Shown: piece after piece, positions 1 to 7,002 of the stretch | Layout: the number at the start of each line of letters is the position of its first letter | Numbering within the stretch: the stretch's first letter is position 1 | Source of the DNA: Acidobacteriota bacterium | Lineage (GTDB): Bacteria; Acidobacteriota; Blastocatellia; Pyrinomonadales; Pyrinomonadaceae | Assembly: GCA_963169175.1 (NCBI GenBank) | Contig: CAUJFK010000385.1 | Span: 1-9,477, forward strand | Direction: 5' to 3' | DNA: 9,477 nt | Translations under genes and position numbers: made by a program | Notes under the pieces: model-generated | Seen by the model: only the letters and a program-made list of their open reading frames with translations | Databases searched by the model: none | Told to the model about the DNA's origin: nothing

Positions 1-135
1 TCTCCATCGCGATCTCCGGGTAATTTCTCATGACTCCTTTCTATAGCCATTTACCCTCAACCGCCGAAAGCGGACATCTCACCTGCTATTCTCGTAGGAC
101 ATATGATGTGCTAACTACACGCGTGCTTATTTCCC

Positions 136-165
136 TTGCGCTCCGCGTGACCGTAATGCTATAGT
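136..165 (+). promoter_or_regulatory. candidate extended -10 promoter for the transpeptidase gene
   Basis: TTGCGC at 136-141 is a poor -35. TATAGT at 160-165 is a five-of-six -10, and it is preceded by TG one base upstream (157-158), which makes an extended -10 that can work with a weak -35. The spacer is 18 bases. Transcription would begin near 172, leaving a leader of about 110 bases before the start at 282. This rests on pattern matching only. Confidence 0.35.
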
Positions 166-178
166 TCGCTTTAGCATT
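155..178. promoter_or_regulatory. inverted repeat over the candidate -10 (possible operator)
   Basis: AATGCTA (155-161) and TAGCATT (172-178) are perfect 7-base inverted arms separated by 10 bases. They bracket the TATAGT -10 and reach the expected start point, which is where a repressor would sit. The same sequence could instead be a weak AT-rich hairpin ending transcription of a gene left of the window, because four T's run from 177 to 180. I cannot tell these apart from sequence. Confidence 0.3.
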
Positions 179-281
179 TTCGCATACTCTTGAAGAATCA
201 GATCATTTGATGAAGAATTCGTTCACGAGTTTCTTCCCCTTAATAGACAACCACAGAATCTCAGTCAGGCCGAGGTAAAAC

Positions 282-1922
282 ATGAAGTTTATGTGTCCCG
301 AGAACCGTCTTATGAAACTGTCTTTGGCGATATTCGTCGTTCTCTGCGTCCTGGCCGGCGGCATGGACGCTCAATCGCGTAAGTCCTCGACGGCCGCAAA
401 GAAAACTTCTACCAAGAAGAACGAAAAGCAGGCCAAGAACTCGCAAAAGACAAGTTCGTTAAAGACAGCCGCAAAAAAGGACACTAAGAAGGGGAAGTCA
501 GCCAAGGAAAAAACGACGGCGAAGCGCAAGGACACCAAAGCTGACTCCAAGCGCGACAAACAGACCGCGAAGAACACAGGCAAAGATCGTAATTCGAAGA
601 AAAAGCCCGACCCGAAAAAGGCCGCTGAGCTAAAACGCGCCGAGGCAGCACGCCGCCGAGAGGCCGAAGAAAGACGACGGGCCGCCATTGCCGAGCAGCG
701 CCGACGTGAACAGGCCGCACGTGAGGCCCGCGAACGCAAACTAGCTTTCGAGCGCGGCCTTCGCACCGAAACAGTAGCCAACATTGAACAAGACAATACC
801 GAAGGCGAGGACCTGCAGGTCCGCCGTGCCGCAGTCAACGCGCTTGGCAATCACGCGGGTACGGTGGTTGTGATGGAGGCCAAGACGGGCAAACTGCTTA
901 CGGTCGTTAATCAGGATTGGGCGATCAAAGAAGGCTTTAAGCCGTGTTCGACGATCAAGCTGGTGACTGGCGCCGCGGGGTTGAACGAGGACGTTATCAA
1001 TGACGAAGGCGGCATTGGCGAATCCGCATCGGGAATGAAGCTTGATTACGCGATCGCCAAATCGAACAACGGCTATTTTCAGCGCGTCGGCTCAAGCCTT
1101 GGGAACGCCAAGATGATCGACTATGCCAAACGTTTAGGATTGGGCGAGCCGACAGGCGTCAATGCCGAGGGCGAGACCGCCGGGAGGCTTCCTTACGGAA
1201 ACAATAATGCCCGGATCTATTCGCATGGTGACGATTTTGAAGTAACGCCTCTCCAACTTGCGGTCGTAGTTTCTGCTTTGTCCAACGGCGGGAAGAAGGT
1301 CGTTCCCTATTTTGCAAAAACACGGGTCGAACGGGCATCTTTCAGGCCGAAACCTGCCCGGGCCCTGGATATTCCGCGTGTCAGTTTTGAACGCCTCCTG
1401 CCGGGAATGGCTGGAGCGGCTGAATATGGCACTGCGCGGCGCGGTGTGGATGCTTCGATGGGCGTGGCCGGAAAGACAGGATCATGTATAGGTAGAGGAT
1501 CATGGGTCGGGCTGTTCGCATCGGTCGCGCCGGTCGAGGACCCAAAATATTCTGTCGTCGTCATCACTCGCGGCCAGAGCGAACGGGGCAGAGTAGCAGC
1601 GGCGATCGCCGGGCAGATATATGAGACGCTTCGCCCGCGGATCAGCCGTGACCCGGAAAGCATCTGGGCCAAACGAACCATGAAACCGGAAGACGTTCAA
1701 ACCGCAAAGGCTGGTGACGAAGACGAAGACGATGCCGGCTCGCCGGAAAGCGACCAGGCGGTGCCGGAAGCTGTGCGTACCGCTGCGCCGCAGCCTGCGG
1801 TCACGAAGCTGGTCCAGAAGACCGGGCGGTCCAAACCTGTCTTTAAGCCGATCGTGATTGAATATGACCGAACGGGTGCTGAAAAGAGCGGAGCATCGCG
1901 TCCGCGGGTAATTAAGAACTAA
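282..1922 (+). CDS. exported penicillin-binding-protein transpeptidase with lysine-rich N-terminal tail
   Basis: 546 residues. The catalytic set of the serine DD-transpeptidase fold is present in order: SxxK at S223-K226 (STIK), SxN at S261-N263 (SNN) and KTGS at 398-401. The predicted role is cross-linking peptidoglycan outside the cytoplasmic membrane. An N-terminal hydrophobic stretch (about residues 11-30, ending GGMDA) looks like a signal peptide or anchor. Residues 33-113 hold 28 lysines in 81 positions, resembling a histone H1 tail. Residues 114-157 are Arg/Glu/Ala-rich and likely one long helix. The enzyme domain spans about 190-450, and an acidic then basic tail follows. No dimerisation, pedestal or glycosyltransferase domain is visible, and only 38 residues separate SxxK from SxN, shorter than in classical PBPs. 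Start 282 has GAGG at 272-275. ATG 312 would begin just at the signal peptide and is an alternative. Family assignment is firm; exact class and substrate are not. Confidence 0.85.
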   Translation: MKFMCPENRLMKLSLAIFVVLCVLAGGMDAQSRKSSTAAKKTSTKKNEKQAKNSQKTSSLKTAAKKDTKKGKSAKEKTTAKRKDTKADSKRDKQTAKNTGKDRNSKKKPDPKKAAELKRAEAARRREAEERRRAAIAEQRRREQAAREARERKLAFERGLRTETVANIEQDNTEGEDLQVRRAAVNALGNHAGTVVVMEAKTGKLLTVVNQDWAIKEGFKPCSTIKLVTGAAGLNEDVINDEGGIGESASGMKLDYAIAKSNNGYFQRVGSSLGNAKMIDYAKRLGLGEPTGVNAEGETAGRLPYGNNNARIYSHGDDFEVTPLQLAVVVSALSNGGKKVVPYFAKTRVERASFRPKPARALDIPRVSFERLLPGMAGAAEYGTARRGVDASMGVAGKTGSCIGRGSWVGLFASVAPVEDPKYSVVVITRGQSERGRVAAAIAGQIYETLRPRISRDPESIWAKRTMKPEDVQTAKAGDEDEDDAGSPESDQAVPEAVRTAAPQPAVTKLVQKTGRSKPVFKPIVIEYDRTGAEKSGASRPRVIKN

Positions 1923-1958
1923 CTTGCGGCCGATAGATACAAGGCCACGTCGATCCCG

Positions 1959-2010
1959 GATCGCCGGCCGATTTCCATTTCAGGAAACCGACCGGCGATC
2001 TTGCTGTTTT
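1959..2010 (+). terminator. intrinsic terminator after the transpeptidase gene
   Basis: Two 18-base arms (1959-1976 and 1983-2000) pair with only two mismatches around a six-base loop. The outer nine bases, GATCGCCGG against CCGGCGATC, pair perfectly. The U-rich tail TTGCTGTTTT follows at 2001-2010. The hairpin starts 37 bases after the TAA stop at 1920-1922, as expected for Rho-independent termination. Confidence 0.75.
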
Positions 2011-2025
2011 GGGTACCGATTCTGC

Positions 2026-2055
2026 TTGACACGGGCCTGATGTTTACGGGATTAT
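2026..2055 (+). promoter_or_regulatory. candidate sigma70-type promoter for the 418-residue exported protein
   Basis: TTGACA at 2026-2031 is a perfect -35. The best -10 at proper distance is GATTAT (2050-2055), four of six, with an 18-base spacer. Transcription would start near 2062 and give a leader of about 170 bases. The promoter sits just after the preceding terminator, which supports independent transcription. Within the leader, GGTTA (2081-2085) and TAACC (2098-2102) could pair. The rest of 1923-2231 shows no convincing gene. Confidence 0.45.
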
Positions 2056-2231
2056 GTACACTTCCCAACACGGAACGTACGGTTATTATGACGGGAGTAA
2101 CCACGTATTCGCGCGGTCAAATATTTGCAACTATTCTATTGAGCGGTACATCTGAATCATCGCCACCTGAGGTTACGTTTTCCAGGTTGGCCGGCGACAG
2201 TATCTTAGGTTTATTAAGTTGGAGGTAGGGA

Positions 2232-3488
2232 ATGAAAACGGTCTTTAGACTTTCAGGATTGGCGGTGCTATCCGCCGCATTTTTGGTGTTTGCACCCGCT
2301 GCGTCGTTCGCGCAGGACCAGAACTGTGCAGACACTGACGGGCAAACGGCGCTCTATACAAAGTTCACGGAACTTTATCCTAAAACGGATCTGCCGAGCC
2401 GAAAAGAGGCAGTTAATACGGCGAAGTCGTTCGTCGAAAAGTACGGGTCGTGCGAGCCCTTGAAAGAGCAGATCGACTATTTTAAGAAAGCCATTCCGGC
2501 ACTCGAGGACGCGATCAAAAAGATCGAAGAGGCCGAATGGCTCAAGGTGCGCATTACCAGATTTGACGCCGGTGTCAAAGGGAATAATCCCGATGAGGTA
2601 TATGTGGCCGGCAAAGAGATCCTGACCAAGCAGCCCGATAATATGAATATCATCCTCTCGATGGGGTTGATCGGGGCGTACCAATCGAACGCGGCAAACA
2701 ATTACAAATACACGACCGATGGGCTTCAATATGCGAACCTGGCCTTGGGCAAGATCAATGCCGGCGCCGAGTTCACGAAGATAGGCGGAAAGGCCGGGGC
2801 ATTTCAGTTCGAGATGACAAAGCCTGATGCCATCAACGAGCTGAAGTACGCGATCGCCTACCTCAACTATTACGGCAAAAAGGACAAAACGGCCGCCTTG
2901 CCGCTGTACTATGAGCTTTCACAGGGCGGCGGCAATTTCAAGGAAGATCCGAGGATATACGGCACGATCGGCGACTATTATGTCGAACAGCGAAAGCCGA
3001 TAGCCGAAGAGATCCGGCTGAAGATAACCGAACAGCAGGCTGCCGGAACAACGGAAGAGCGGAAAGTAGCGTTGGAAGCAGAGATCAAACCGCTTGTCGC
3101 CCTGTTCAATGGCTACAACGAACGTATTCTTGATGCATACGGCCGGGCATACAAGGTCACGAAGGAGACGCCCGCCAATAAAGCTTACAGGGATAATCTG
3201 TACAAGATAATGCAGGATGTTTATAAGAACCGGTTCCCGGACAAGGAGAGCGGCCTCGATGCCTTTATCTCGCAGGCGGTCGCAAAGCCTTTCCCGAACC
3301 CGACATCGGTGGTAGAACCGGTACAGGACGCAGAACCGGTAAAGACAACGACCACGACGACAGGTGCGGCAACCGCACAGCCGGTGGCACCGAGTGCTCC
3401 GGCAAACGGCAAGACAGCGGCCACTACGGCAAAGCCCGCAGCGGGCGGAGCAAAGACCGCGGCGGCCACAAAACCAAGGCGTAAATGA
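2232..3488 (+). CDS. exported helical protein of unknown function (TPR-like), Ala/Thr/Pro/Lys-rich C-terminus
   Basis: 418 residues, not assigned to a named family. Residues 1-28 form a clear signal peptide: Lys and Arg near the start, a hydrophobic core, and cleavage expected after ASFA before QDQ. The mature protein should therefore lie in the periplasm or outside the cell. Residues 35-345 are mostly amphipathic helices with many Tyr, Lys and Glu and phrases such as NELKYAIAYLNYYGK and DAYGRAYK, which suggest a TPR-like solenoid, though I cannot assign regular 34-residue repeats. Two cysteines, C32 and C74, could form a disulfide after export. Residues 350-418 are a low-complexity Thr/Ala/Pro tail ending PRRK, probably disordered. 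The start is secure: GGAGG at 2221-2225 lies six bases before the ATG. The gene has its own promoter and terminator, so it is likely monocistronic. Function is unknown. Confidence 0.85.
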   Translation: MKTVFRLSGLAVLSAAFLVFAPAASFAQDQNCADTDGQTALYTKFTELYPKTDLPSRKEAVNTAKSFVEKYGSCEPLKEQIDYFKKAIPALEDAIKKIEEAEWLKVRITRFDAGVKGNNPDEVYVAGKEILTKQPDNMNIILSMGLIGAYQSNAANNYKYTTDGLQYANLALGKINAGAEFTKIGGKAGAFQFEMTKPDAINELKYAIAYLNYYGKKDKTAALPLYYELSQGGGNFKEDPRIYGTIGDYYVEQRKPIAEEIRLKITEQQAAGTTEERKVALEAEIKPLVALFNGYNERILDAYGRAYKVTKETPANKAYRDNLYKIMQDVYKNRFPDKESGLDAFISQAVAKPFPNPTSVVEPVQDAEPVKTTTTTTGAATAQPVAPSAPANGKTAATTAKPAAGGAKTAAATKPRRK

Positions 3489-3512
3489 TCAACCACTGAA
3501 ATCTAAAGATCG

Positions 3513-3549
3513 GCCGGGCAGCAAGCGCCCGGCTTTCTTTTTGTTCTTA
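3513..3549 (+). terminator. intrinsic terminator after the 418-residue protein gene
   Basis: GCCGGGC (3513-3519) and GCCCGGC (3527-3533) form a perfect seven-pair GC stem around a seven-base loop. A T-rich run follows at 3534-3549 (TTTCTTTTTGTTCTT). It begins 24 bases after the stop and 62 bases before rnc. This is a textbook Rho-independent terminator and separates the rnc run from the gene before it. Confidence 0.9.
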
Positions 3550-3556
3550 ATCCTCT

Positions 3557-3562
3557 TAGAAT
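3557..3562 (+). promoter_or_regulatory. candidate -10 element giving a nearly leaderless rnc
   Basis: TAGAAT matches TATAAT at five of six positions and ends 12 bases before the rnc ATG. If used, transcription would begin around 3569, leaving only about six leader bases. That fits the absence of a Shine-Dalgarno sequence before rnc. No good -35 is seen 16-18 bases upstream, where the T-rich terminator tail lies. This is a weak call. Confidence 0.25.
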
Positions 3563-3574
3563 TATGGATGCTGC

Positions 3575-4294
3575 ATGGATCTGGAGCCGTTAGAAAAATT
3601 GATCGGGCATAGTTTTGCCGATCCTGAGTTGCTCTTGCGGGCACTTACTCACCGGTCCTGGGCCCATGAGAAGTTTCCGGGCGAGGCTGACGACAGATTA
3701 TCTGAGATCGAGAATGAGTCGCTCGAATTTGTCGGTGATTCGGTGCTTGGATTGGCGGTCGCCGAATGGCTTTACCGGACGCATCCGGGCATGAACGAAG
3801 GCGACCTAACGATGATGAAGCACCGGCTGGTCAGCTCGACCACATTGTCCGAAATTGCCCTATCTCTTGATCTGGGCAGCTTTATCCGGCTCGGCCGCGG
3901 CGAGATAAAAACGGGCGGGGCCGAGAAGCCGGCAATTTTGGCTGATGCGCTTGAGGCGGTCATAGCCGCGGTTTTCTTTGATGGAGGTTATGCGGCGGCC
4001 GCGAAGTGTGTGGCACAAATCTTTGCCGCAGATCTTGCGAACGCCACACCGCGTGCATCGAACGATTCTAAGACGATGCTGCAGGAAAGGCTGCAGGCGG
4101 CAAAAATGGCGGCCCCGACCTATTCGTTGATAAGCACGGAAGGCATGCCGCACAACCGCACATTTGTCGTCGAAGCGCGATGGGCCAATGGCAGTTCTGT
4201 CGGGACGGGCCGATCGATCAAATCAGCCGAAATGATGGCGGCCAGCGAGGCCCTGAGTTCATTTGCGGCAAAAGAAACGGACGGCGGCGAATGA
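3575..4294 (+). CDS. rnc: ribonuclease III
   Basis: 239 residues, usual for bacterial RNase III. This Mg-dependent endonuclease cuts double-stranded RNA, including the rRNA precursor, and acts as a homodimer in the cytoplasm. The catalytic domain is residues 1-150. The signature helix reads NESLEFVGDSVL at 47-58, giving metal ligands and catalytic residues E48, E51 and D55. E75 lies in NEGDLT, and D124 and E127 lie in ILADALEAVI; these match E. coli E38, E41, D45, E65, D114 and E117. The signature has Ser49 where Arg is usual (NERLEF). The double-stranded-RNA-binding domain spans about 164-232, with PHNRTF and a C-terminal helix containing KSAEMMAASEAL. An in-frame TAG at 3557-3559 rules out a start further upstream, so ATG 3575 is the first possible ATG. 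No Shine-Dalgarno sequence is seen. lepB begins 37 bases after the stop, suggesting cotranscription. Confidence 0.97.
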   Translation: MDLEPLEKLIGHSFADPELLLRALTHRSWAHEKFPGEADDRLSEIENESLEFVGDSVLGLAVAEWLYRTHPGMNEGDLTMMKHRLVSSTTLSEIALSLDLGSFIRLGRGEIKTGGAEKPAILADALEAVIAAVFFDGGYAAAAKCVAQIFAADLANATPRASNDSKTMLQERLQAAKMAAPTYSLISTEGMPHNRTFVVEARWANGSSVGTGRSIKSAEMMAASEALSSFAAKETDGGE

Positions 4295-4331
4295 GCGTAT
4301 AGGCCTAAGGTTATCGTTCAGAGTTTATTTT

Positions 4332-5168
4332 ATGAGTGACGAGACAAAGGAAACAGCAGAAGTAAAAGACCCCAAACCGGTTGGGCCGCCGAAGTCGGTA
4401 TTTCGCGAATATTTCGAATCTTTTACGATCACGCTGATCATGGCGTTGTTCGGTATGACGTTTGTCCTGCAGGCAGTAACGGTGCCGACAGGCTCGATGC
4501 AGAACACGATACTTGTCGGCGATTATCTCCTGGTAAACAAGTTTATTTTTACTCCGGGCGGCTGGGATATGCCGTTCCTGCCGCAGCGCGAGATACAGCG
4601 CGGCGACATAATCGTTTTCAAATATCCCGGCAACAGGGTCAACCCGCGTAAAGACAGCAGCCGCAACCCGCCGCTGCAGCCGTATCAGATCAATTACGTA
4701 AAACGTGTGATCGGCTTGCCGGGTGAGACCGTTGAATTCAAGGACAATCATGTTTATATAAACGGCCAGCTTTTGCCGGAACACCGTATCATCGGTGATG
4801 CCGACAGCGAGGTTGCCGCCCTGGAAACACGCGAGTTCGAACCGCGCAAACCCGAAGATAAATGGGACGTCTATTATTCGGCCGAAACGATGAAGGACGT
4901 CCAGCGCGAGCGGCGGTTGATGCGGCCCGATTACGAGTTTGCCGTTCCGGGCAAACCGATGGTCGTGCCTCCAAACCAGTTTTTCGTTATGGGCGACAGC
5001 CGCGACAACAGCGAGGACAGCCGCTTTTGGGGCTTTGTGCCGCGTGAATTGATCATCGGCCGTGCGATGTTCGTTTACTGGTCCTGCGACCGCGCCGCCT
5101 CGAACGGCAATATGTTCGGGTGTTTAACGAATCCAAGGCTGAATCGGATCGGGAAGTTTGTGAAGTAG
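4332..5168 (+). CDS. lepB: signal peptidase I
   Basis: 278 residues from ATG 4332. This membrane-bound Ser/Lys protease cleaves signal peptides from exported precursors on the outer face of the cytoplasmic membrane. One transmembrane segment lies at about residues 31-50. The nucleophile is S55 in VPTGSM and the general base is K124 in YVKRVIGLPGE. GDYLLVNK (63-70), RGDIIVFKYP (90-99) and the GDSRDNSEDSRFWG box (221-234) are all present. Residues 150-215 form a charged insertion in the periplasmic domain, as in larger Gram-negative enzymes. C252 and C264 near the C-terminus could form a disulfide. An in-frame TTG at 4263 would add 23 residues overlapping rnc; I reject it because it lacks a ribosome site and the added residues are basic and atypical. 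The real start has only a weak GAG at 4321-4323. It probably shares a transcript with rnc. Confidence 0.96.
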   Translation: MSDETKETAEVKDPKPVGPPKSVFREYFESFTITLIMALFGMTFVLQAVTVPTGSMQNTILVGDYLLVNKFIFTPGGWDMPFLPQREIQRGDIIVFKYPGNRVNPRKDSSRNPPLQPYQINYVKRVIGLPGETVEFKDNHVYINGQLLPEHRIIGDADSEVAALETREFEPRKPEDKWDVYYSAETMKDVQRERRLMRPDYEFAVPGKPMVVPPNQFFVMGDSRDNSEDSRFWGFVPRELIIGRAMFVYWSCDRAASNGNMFGCLTNPRLNRIGKFVK

Positions 5169-5231
5169 CGGCTATGACTCGCGGAACCATTAGCGAGCAG
5201 GATCGGTTTGGCGTAGGCTAACTCATATTCA

Positions 5232-6128
5232 ATGAAGCTAAATTTTAGCGAAGAAGTTTCAGGCGCCCTGCATTTTGACCGGCCGGTCGTGGCGCTCGAA
5301 TCCACCGTTATTGCCCACGGGCTGCCATTCCCGCAGAACATTGAAACCGCCTACAAGCTTGAACGCATCATTCGCGAAAACGGAGCGACGCCGGCAACTA
5401 TTGCGATCTTCGACGGTGAGATATGCGTCGGGCTGAATGATGCACAGATCGAATCATTGGCAACCGCGACGGATGTGCGGAAGGTTTCGGTGCGCGACCT
5501 GCCGCTCGTTATTGCCGGAAAGCGCAACGGAGCGACAACTGTTGCCACAACAAGCCTGATAGCCGATCTGGCCGGCATCCGTGTCTTCTCGACCGGCGGC
5601 ATCGGCGGTGTTCATCGCGGCAGGGCCAATGACATTTCGGCCGATCTGCCGGTCCTAGCCAATACGCCGATCCTTGTTGTGTGTTCCGGTGCAAAATCAG
5701 TGCTTGATCTTCCCGCAACGCGCGAATGGCTTGAAACATACGGCGTTGTGGTGCTTGGGTGGCAATGCGATGAACTGCCGGCATTTTATTCTCGATCGAG
5801 CGGCCTAGCCATCGACGGGCGGGTCGATTCAGATCGCGGAGCGGCGGCGGTCTTAAAGGCACGGGATGAACTTGGGCTGCGAAATGCGGTCGTGTTGGCG
5901 GTCCCGGTCCCTGAGCAGGCGGCTATCGACGGGGATGAGTTAGAAGCAATGCTGGAGCGGGCCATCGTCCTTGCCGCTGAAAGTTCGATCAGCGGTAAGG
6001 AAATAACGCCATTTCTACTGTCTCAGCTCTCACAGATCAGCGGCGGAAAGACGTTGGCCGCAAATATTGCACTGCTCGAAAACAACGCCCGCGTCGCGGC
6101 GGAGGTCTCGCTAAAGATCGAACGCTAG
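5232..6128 (+). CDS. psuG: pseudouridine-5'-phosphate glycosidase
   Basis: 298 residues, close to the family norm of about 300. PsuG reversibly splits the C-C glycosidic bond of pseudouridine 5'-phosphate to uracil and ribose 5-phosphate, allowing salvage of pseudouridine from RNA turnover. The Mn-dependent enzyme is cytosolic. Family hallmarks run the whole length: ALESTVIAHGLPFPQN (21-36), KVSVRDLP (84-91), FSTGGIGGVHRG (119-130), ISADL (135-139), CSGAKSVLDL (151-160) and GKEITPFLL (255-263). By position, E23, K84, D138 and K155 match E. coli E31, K93, D149 and the Schiff-base lysine K166. The usual partner, pseudouridine kinase (psuK), is not in the window. The gene starts 63 bases after lepB with no strong Shine-Dalgarno sequence, so cotranscription is uncertain. 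IndA-type proteins of indigoidine synthesis share this fold, but no NRPS gene is adjacent. Confidence 0.95.
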   Translation: MKLNFSEEVSGALHFDRPVVALESTVIAHGLPFPQNIETAYKLERIIRENGATPATIAIFDGEICVGLNDAQIESLATATDVRKVSVRDLPLVIAGKRNGATTVATTSLIADLAGIRVFSTGGIGGVHRGRANDISADLPVLANTPILVVCSGAKSVLDLPATREWLETYGVVVLGWQCDELPAFYSRSSGLAIDGRVDSDRGAAAVLKARDELGLRNAVVLAVPVPEQAAIDGDELEAMLERAIVLAAESSISGKEITPFLLSQLSQISGGKTLAANIALLENNARVAAEVSLKIER

Positions 6129-6146
6129 GGTATTGTGGGCGTACAA

Positions 6147-6186
6147 TTCTTCGTTTTCGGTGGTTAGATCGGGAAAATACGAAGAA
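6147..6186. terminator. AT-rich hairpin between convergent psuG and the SH3-like gene
   Basis: TTCTTCG (6147-6153) pairs with CGAAGAA (6180-6186), and the next five bases TTTTC (6154-6158) pair with GAAAA (6173-6177) if TA at 6178-6179 bulges out. The hairpin lies in the 73-base gap between two converging genes, where a two-way terminator would be useful. Neither side has a proper U tract after the stem, so its efficiency is doubtful. Confidence 0.35.
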
Positions 6187-6201
6187 GAGGAGGACCAGTG
6201 G

Positions 6202-6981
6202 TCACGGCGTCGCTGCGTTCCCGCGATTCATTTTTGTTTTCAAAGAAGCCATCCGCTTTTCAGCTTCCAACGCCTCGGCAGACGCGGGGAACTTCCCGAT
6301 CAATTCGCGCCAACTTGCTCCCTCGTAATGATAAAGCCGCGAATTCGGATTGAATAAGAAAAGTATCCCGATCTTTCGGTACCTGTCGAGCATATTGAAG
6401 TTGAGATAGTAGCTGTGAAGCGGAGCGGCAGACGCGGCCATTTCTCGACGGCTAAGCCGTGAGGAAGCGTCCTTTGAAAGTTTTGCGGCAGCTTCTTCCA
6501 ACAGGTCACCGTAAAGGAGCAATATCGACCGCCGAAATTGTGACTGCGGGAAATGCTCGAAGAACGCGGCCGCAAGTTCGATCTGTTCAAAACCGCTCGA
6601 TGCCTGTATCAGCCGCGCAAGCCGGGCGTCATCACCCTCGCGGAATTTGCCAAAAACGGCGTCGGCCTGCACCCATCCCGCATAGCCGGGCGGAGCAGAC
6701 ACGCGATAAAATTTAACTCCGTCAGCTTCGGTAACGCCGAGTATTCGAACCTTTCTGCCGCGCCGCATTCGCTGGACGGCCTCGGCAAAAAGGCTTGGCC
6801 TTGCTCGCAGGACCGAAAGCGTTTCATCCATCACAAGCGCCCAACTGCCAACCTCGCTTGGCTTTGCGGATGCGGCAGCGGGCCTTTTTACAGCCGTTCG
6901 CGGCCGGCGCTGAGCTTCGGCTGCGCTGGCGAAAGACACCATCAGCATCAACGTTGTTCCAATTTTGCGAGAAAAGCTCAT
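6202..6981 (-). CDS. exported SH3-like domain protein of unknown function
   Basis: 259 residues. A signal peptide covers about residues 1-23, with hydrophobic core TTLMLMVSFASA and cleavage expected after AEA before QRR; a short Arg/Lys/Ala/Pro linker follows. Residues 47-112 look like a bacterial SH3 domain: strand LSVLRARPS, then GRKVRILGV, FYRVSAPPGYAGWV and a closing AVFG. Such domains often bind peptidoglycan or act as periplasmic adaptors. Residues 115-250 are helical and not recognised, with EHFPQSQFRRSILLLYGDLLEEAAAKL resembling helical-repeat proteins and an aromatic stretch near 190-220. No catalytic motif is visible, in particular no NlpC/P60 Cys-His set. The gene follows ruvC on the same strand after a 21-base gap and is probably cotranscribed with it. 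The ribosome site is weak (GAAAG just before the ATG). SH3 assignment is likely; the cellular role is unknown. Confidence 0.8.
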   Translation of the reverse strand: MSFSRKIGTTLMLMVSFASAAEAQRRPRTAVKRPAAASAKPSEVGSWALVMDETLSVLRARPSLFAEAVQRMRRGRKVRILGVTEADGVKFYRVSAPPGYAGWVQADAVFGKFREGDDARLARLIQASSGFEQIELAAAFFEHFPQSQFRRSILLLYGDLLEEAAAKLSKDASSRLSRREMAASAAPLHSYYLNFNMLDRYRKIGILFLFNPNSRLYHYEGASWRELIGKFPASAEALEAEKRMASLKTKMNRGNAATP

Positions 6982-7002
6982 ACTTTCAACCGCATGAACG
7001 TG

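Noticed and set aside
1..50. Two short open - strand frames running off the left edge, with starts at 50 and at 31 or 7.
   Set aside because: Only 2 to 16 codons are visible, the frames compete, and nothing distinguishes a real gene start. The GGAG before position 7 is suggestive but not enough.
371..850. 159-codon - strand frame opposite the transpeptidase's lysine-rich region.
   Set aside because: It is the antisense of low-complexity Lys and Arg codons, giving Ser/Phe/Arg-rich nonsense, and the + strand gene is well supported.
4263..4331. TTG-initiated N-terminal extension of lepB.
   Set aside because: It overlaps rnc, has no ribosome site, and adds 23 residues unlike signal peptidase N-termini.
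5277..5288. Perfect 12-base palindrome GACCGGCCGGTC.
   Set aside because: It lies inside psuG coding sequence, where the Asp-Arg-Pro-Val codons explain it. No partner site was found.
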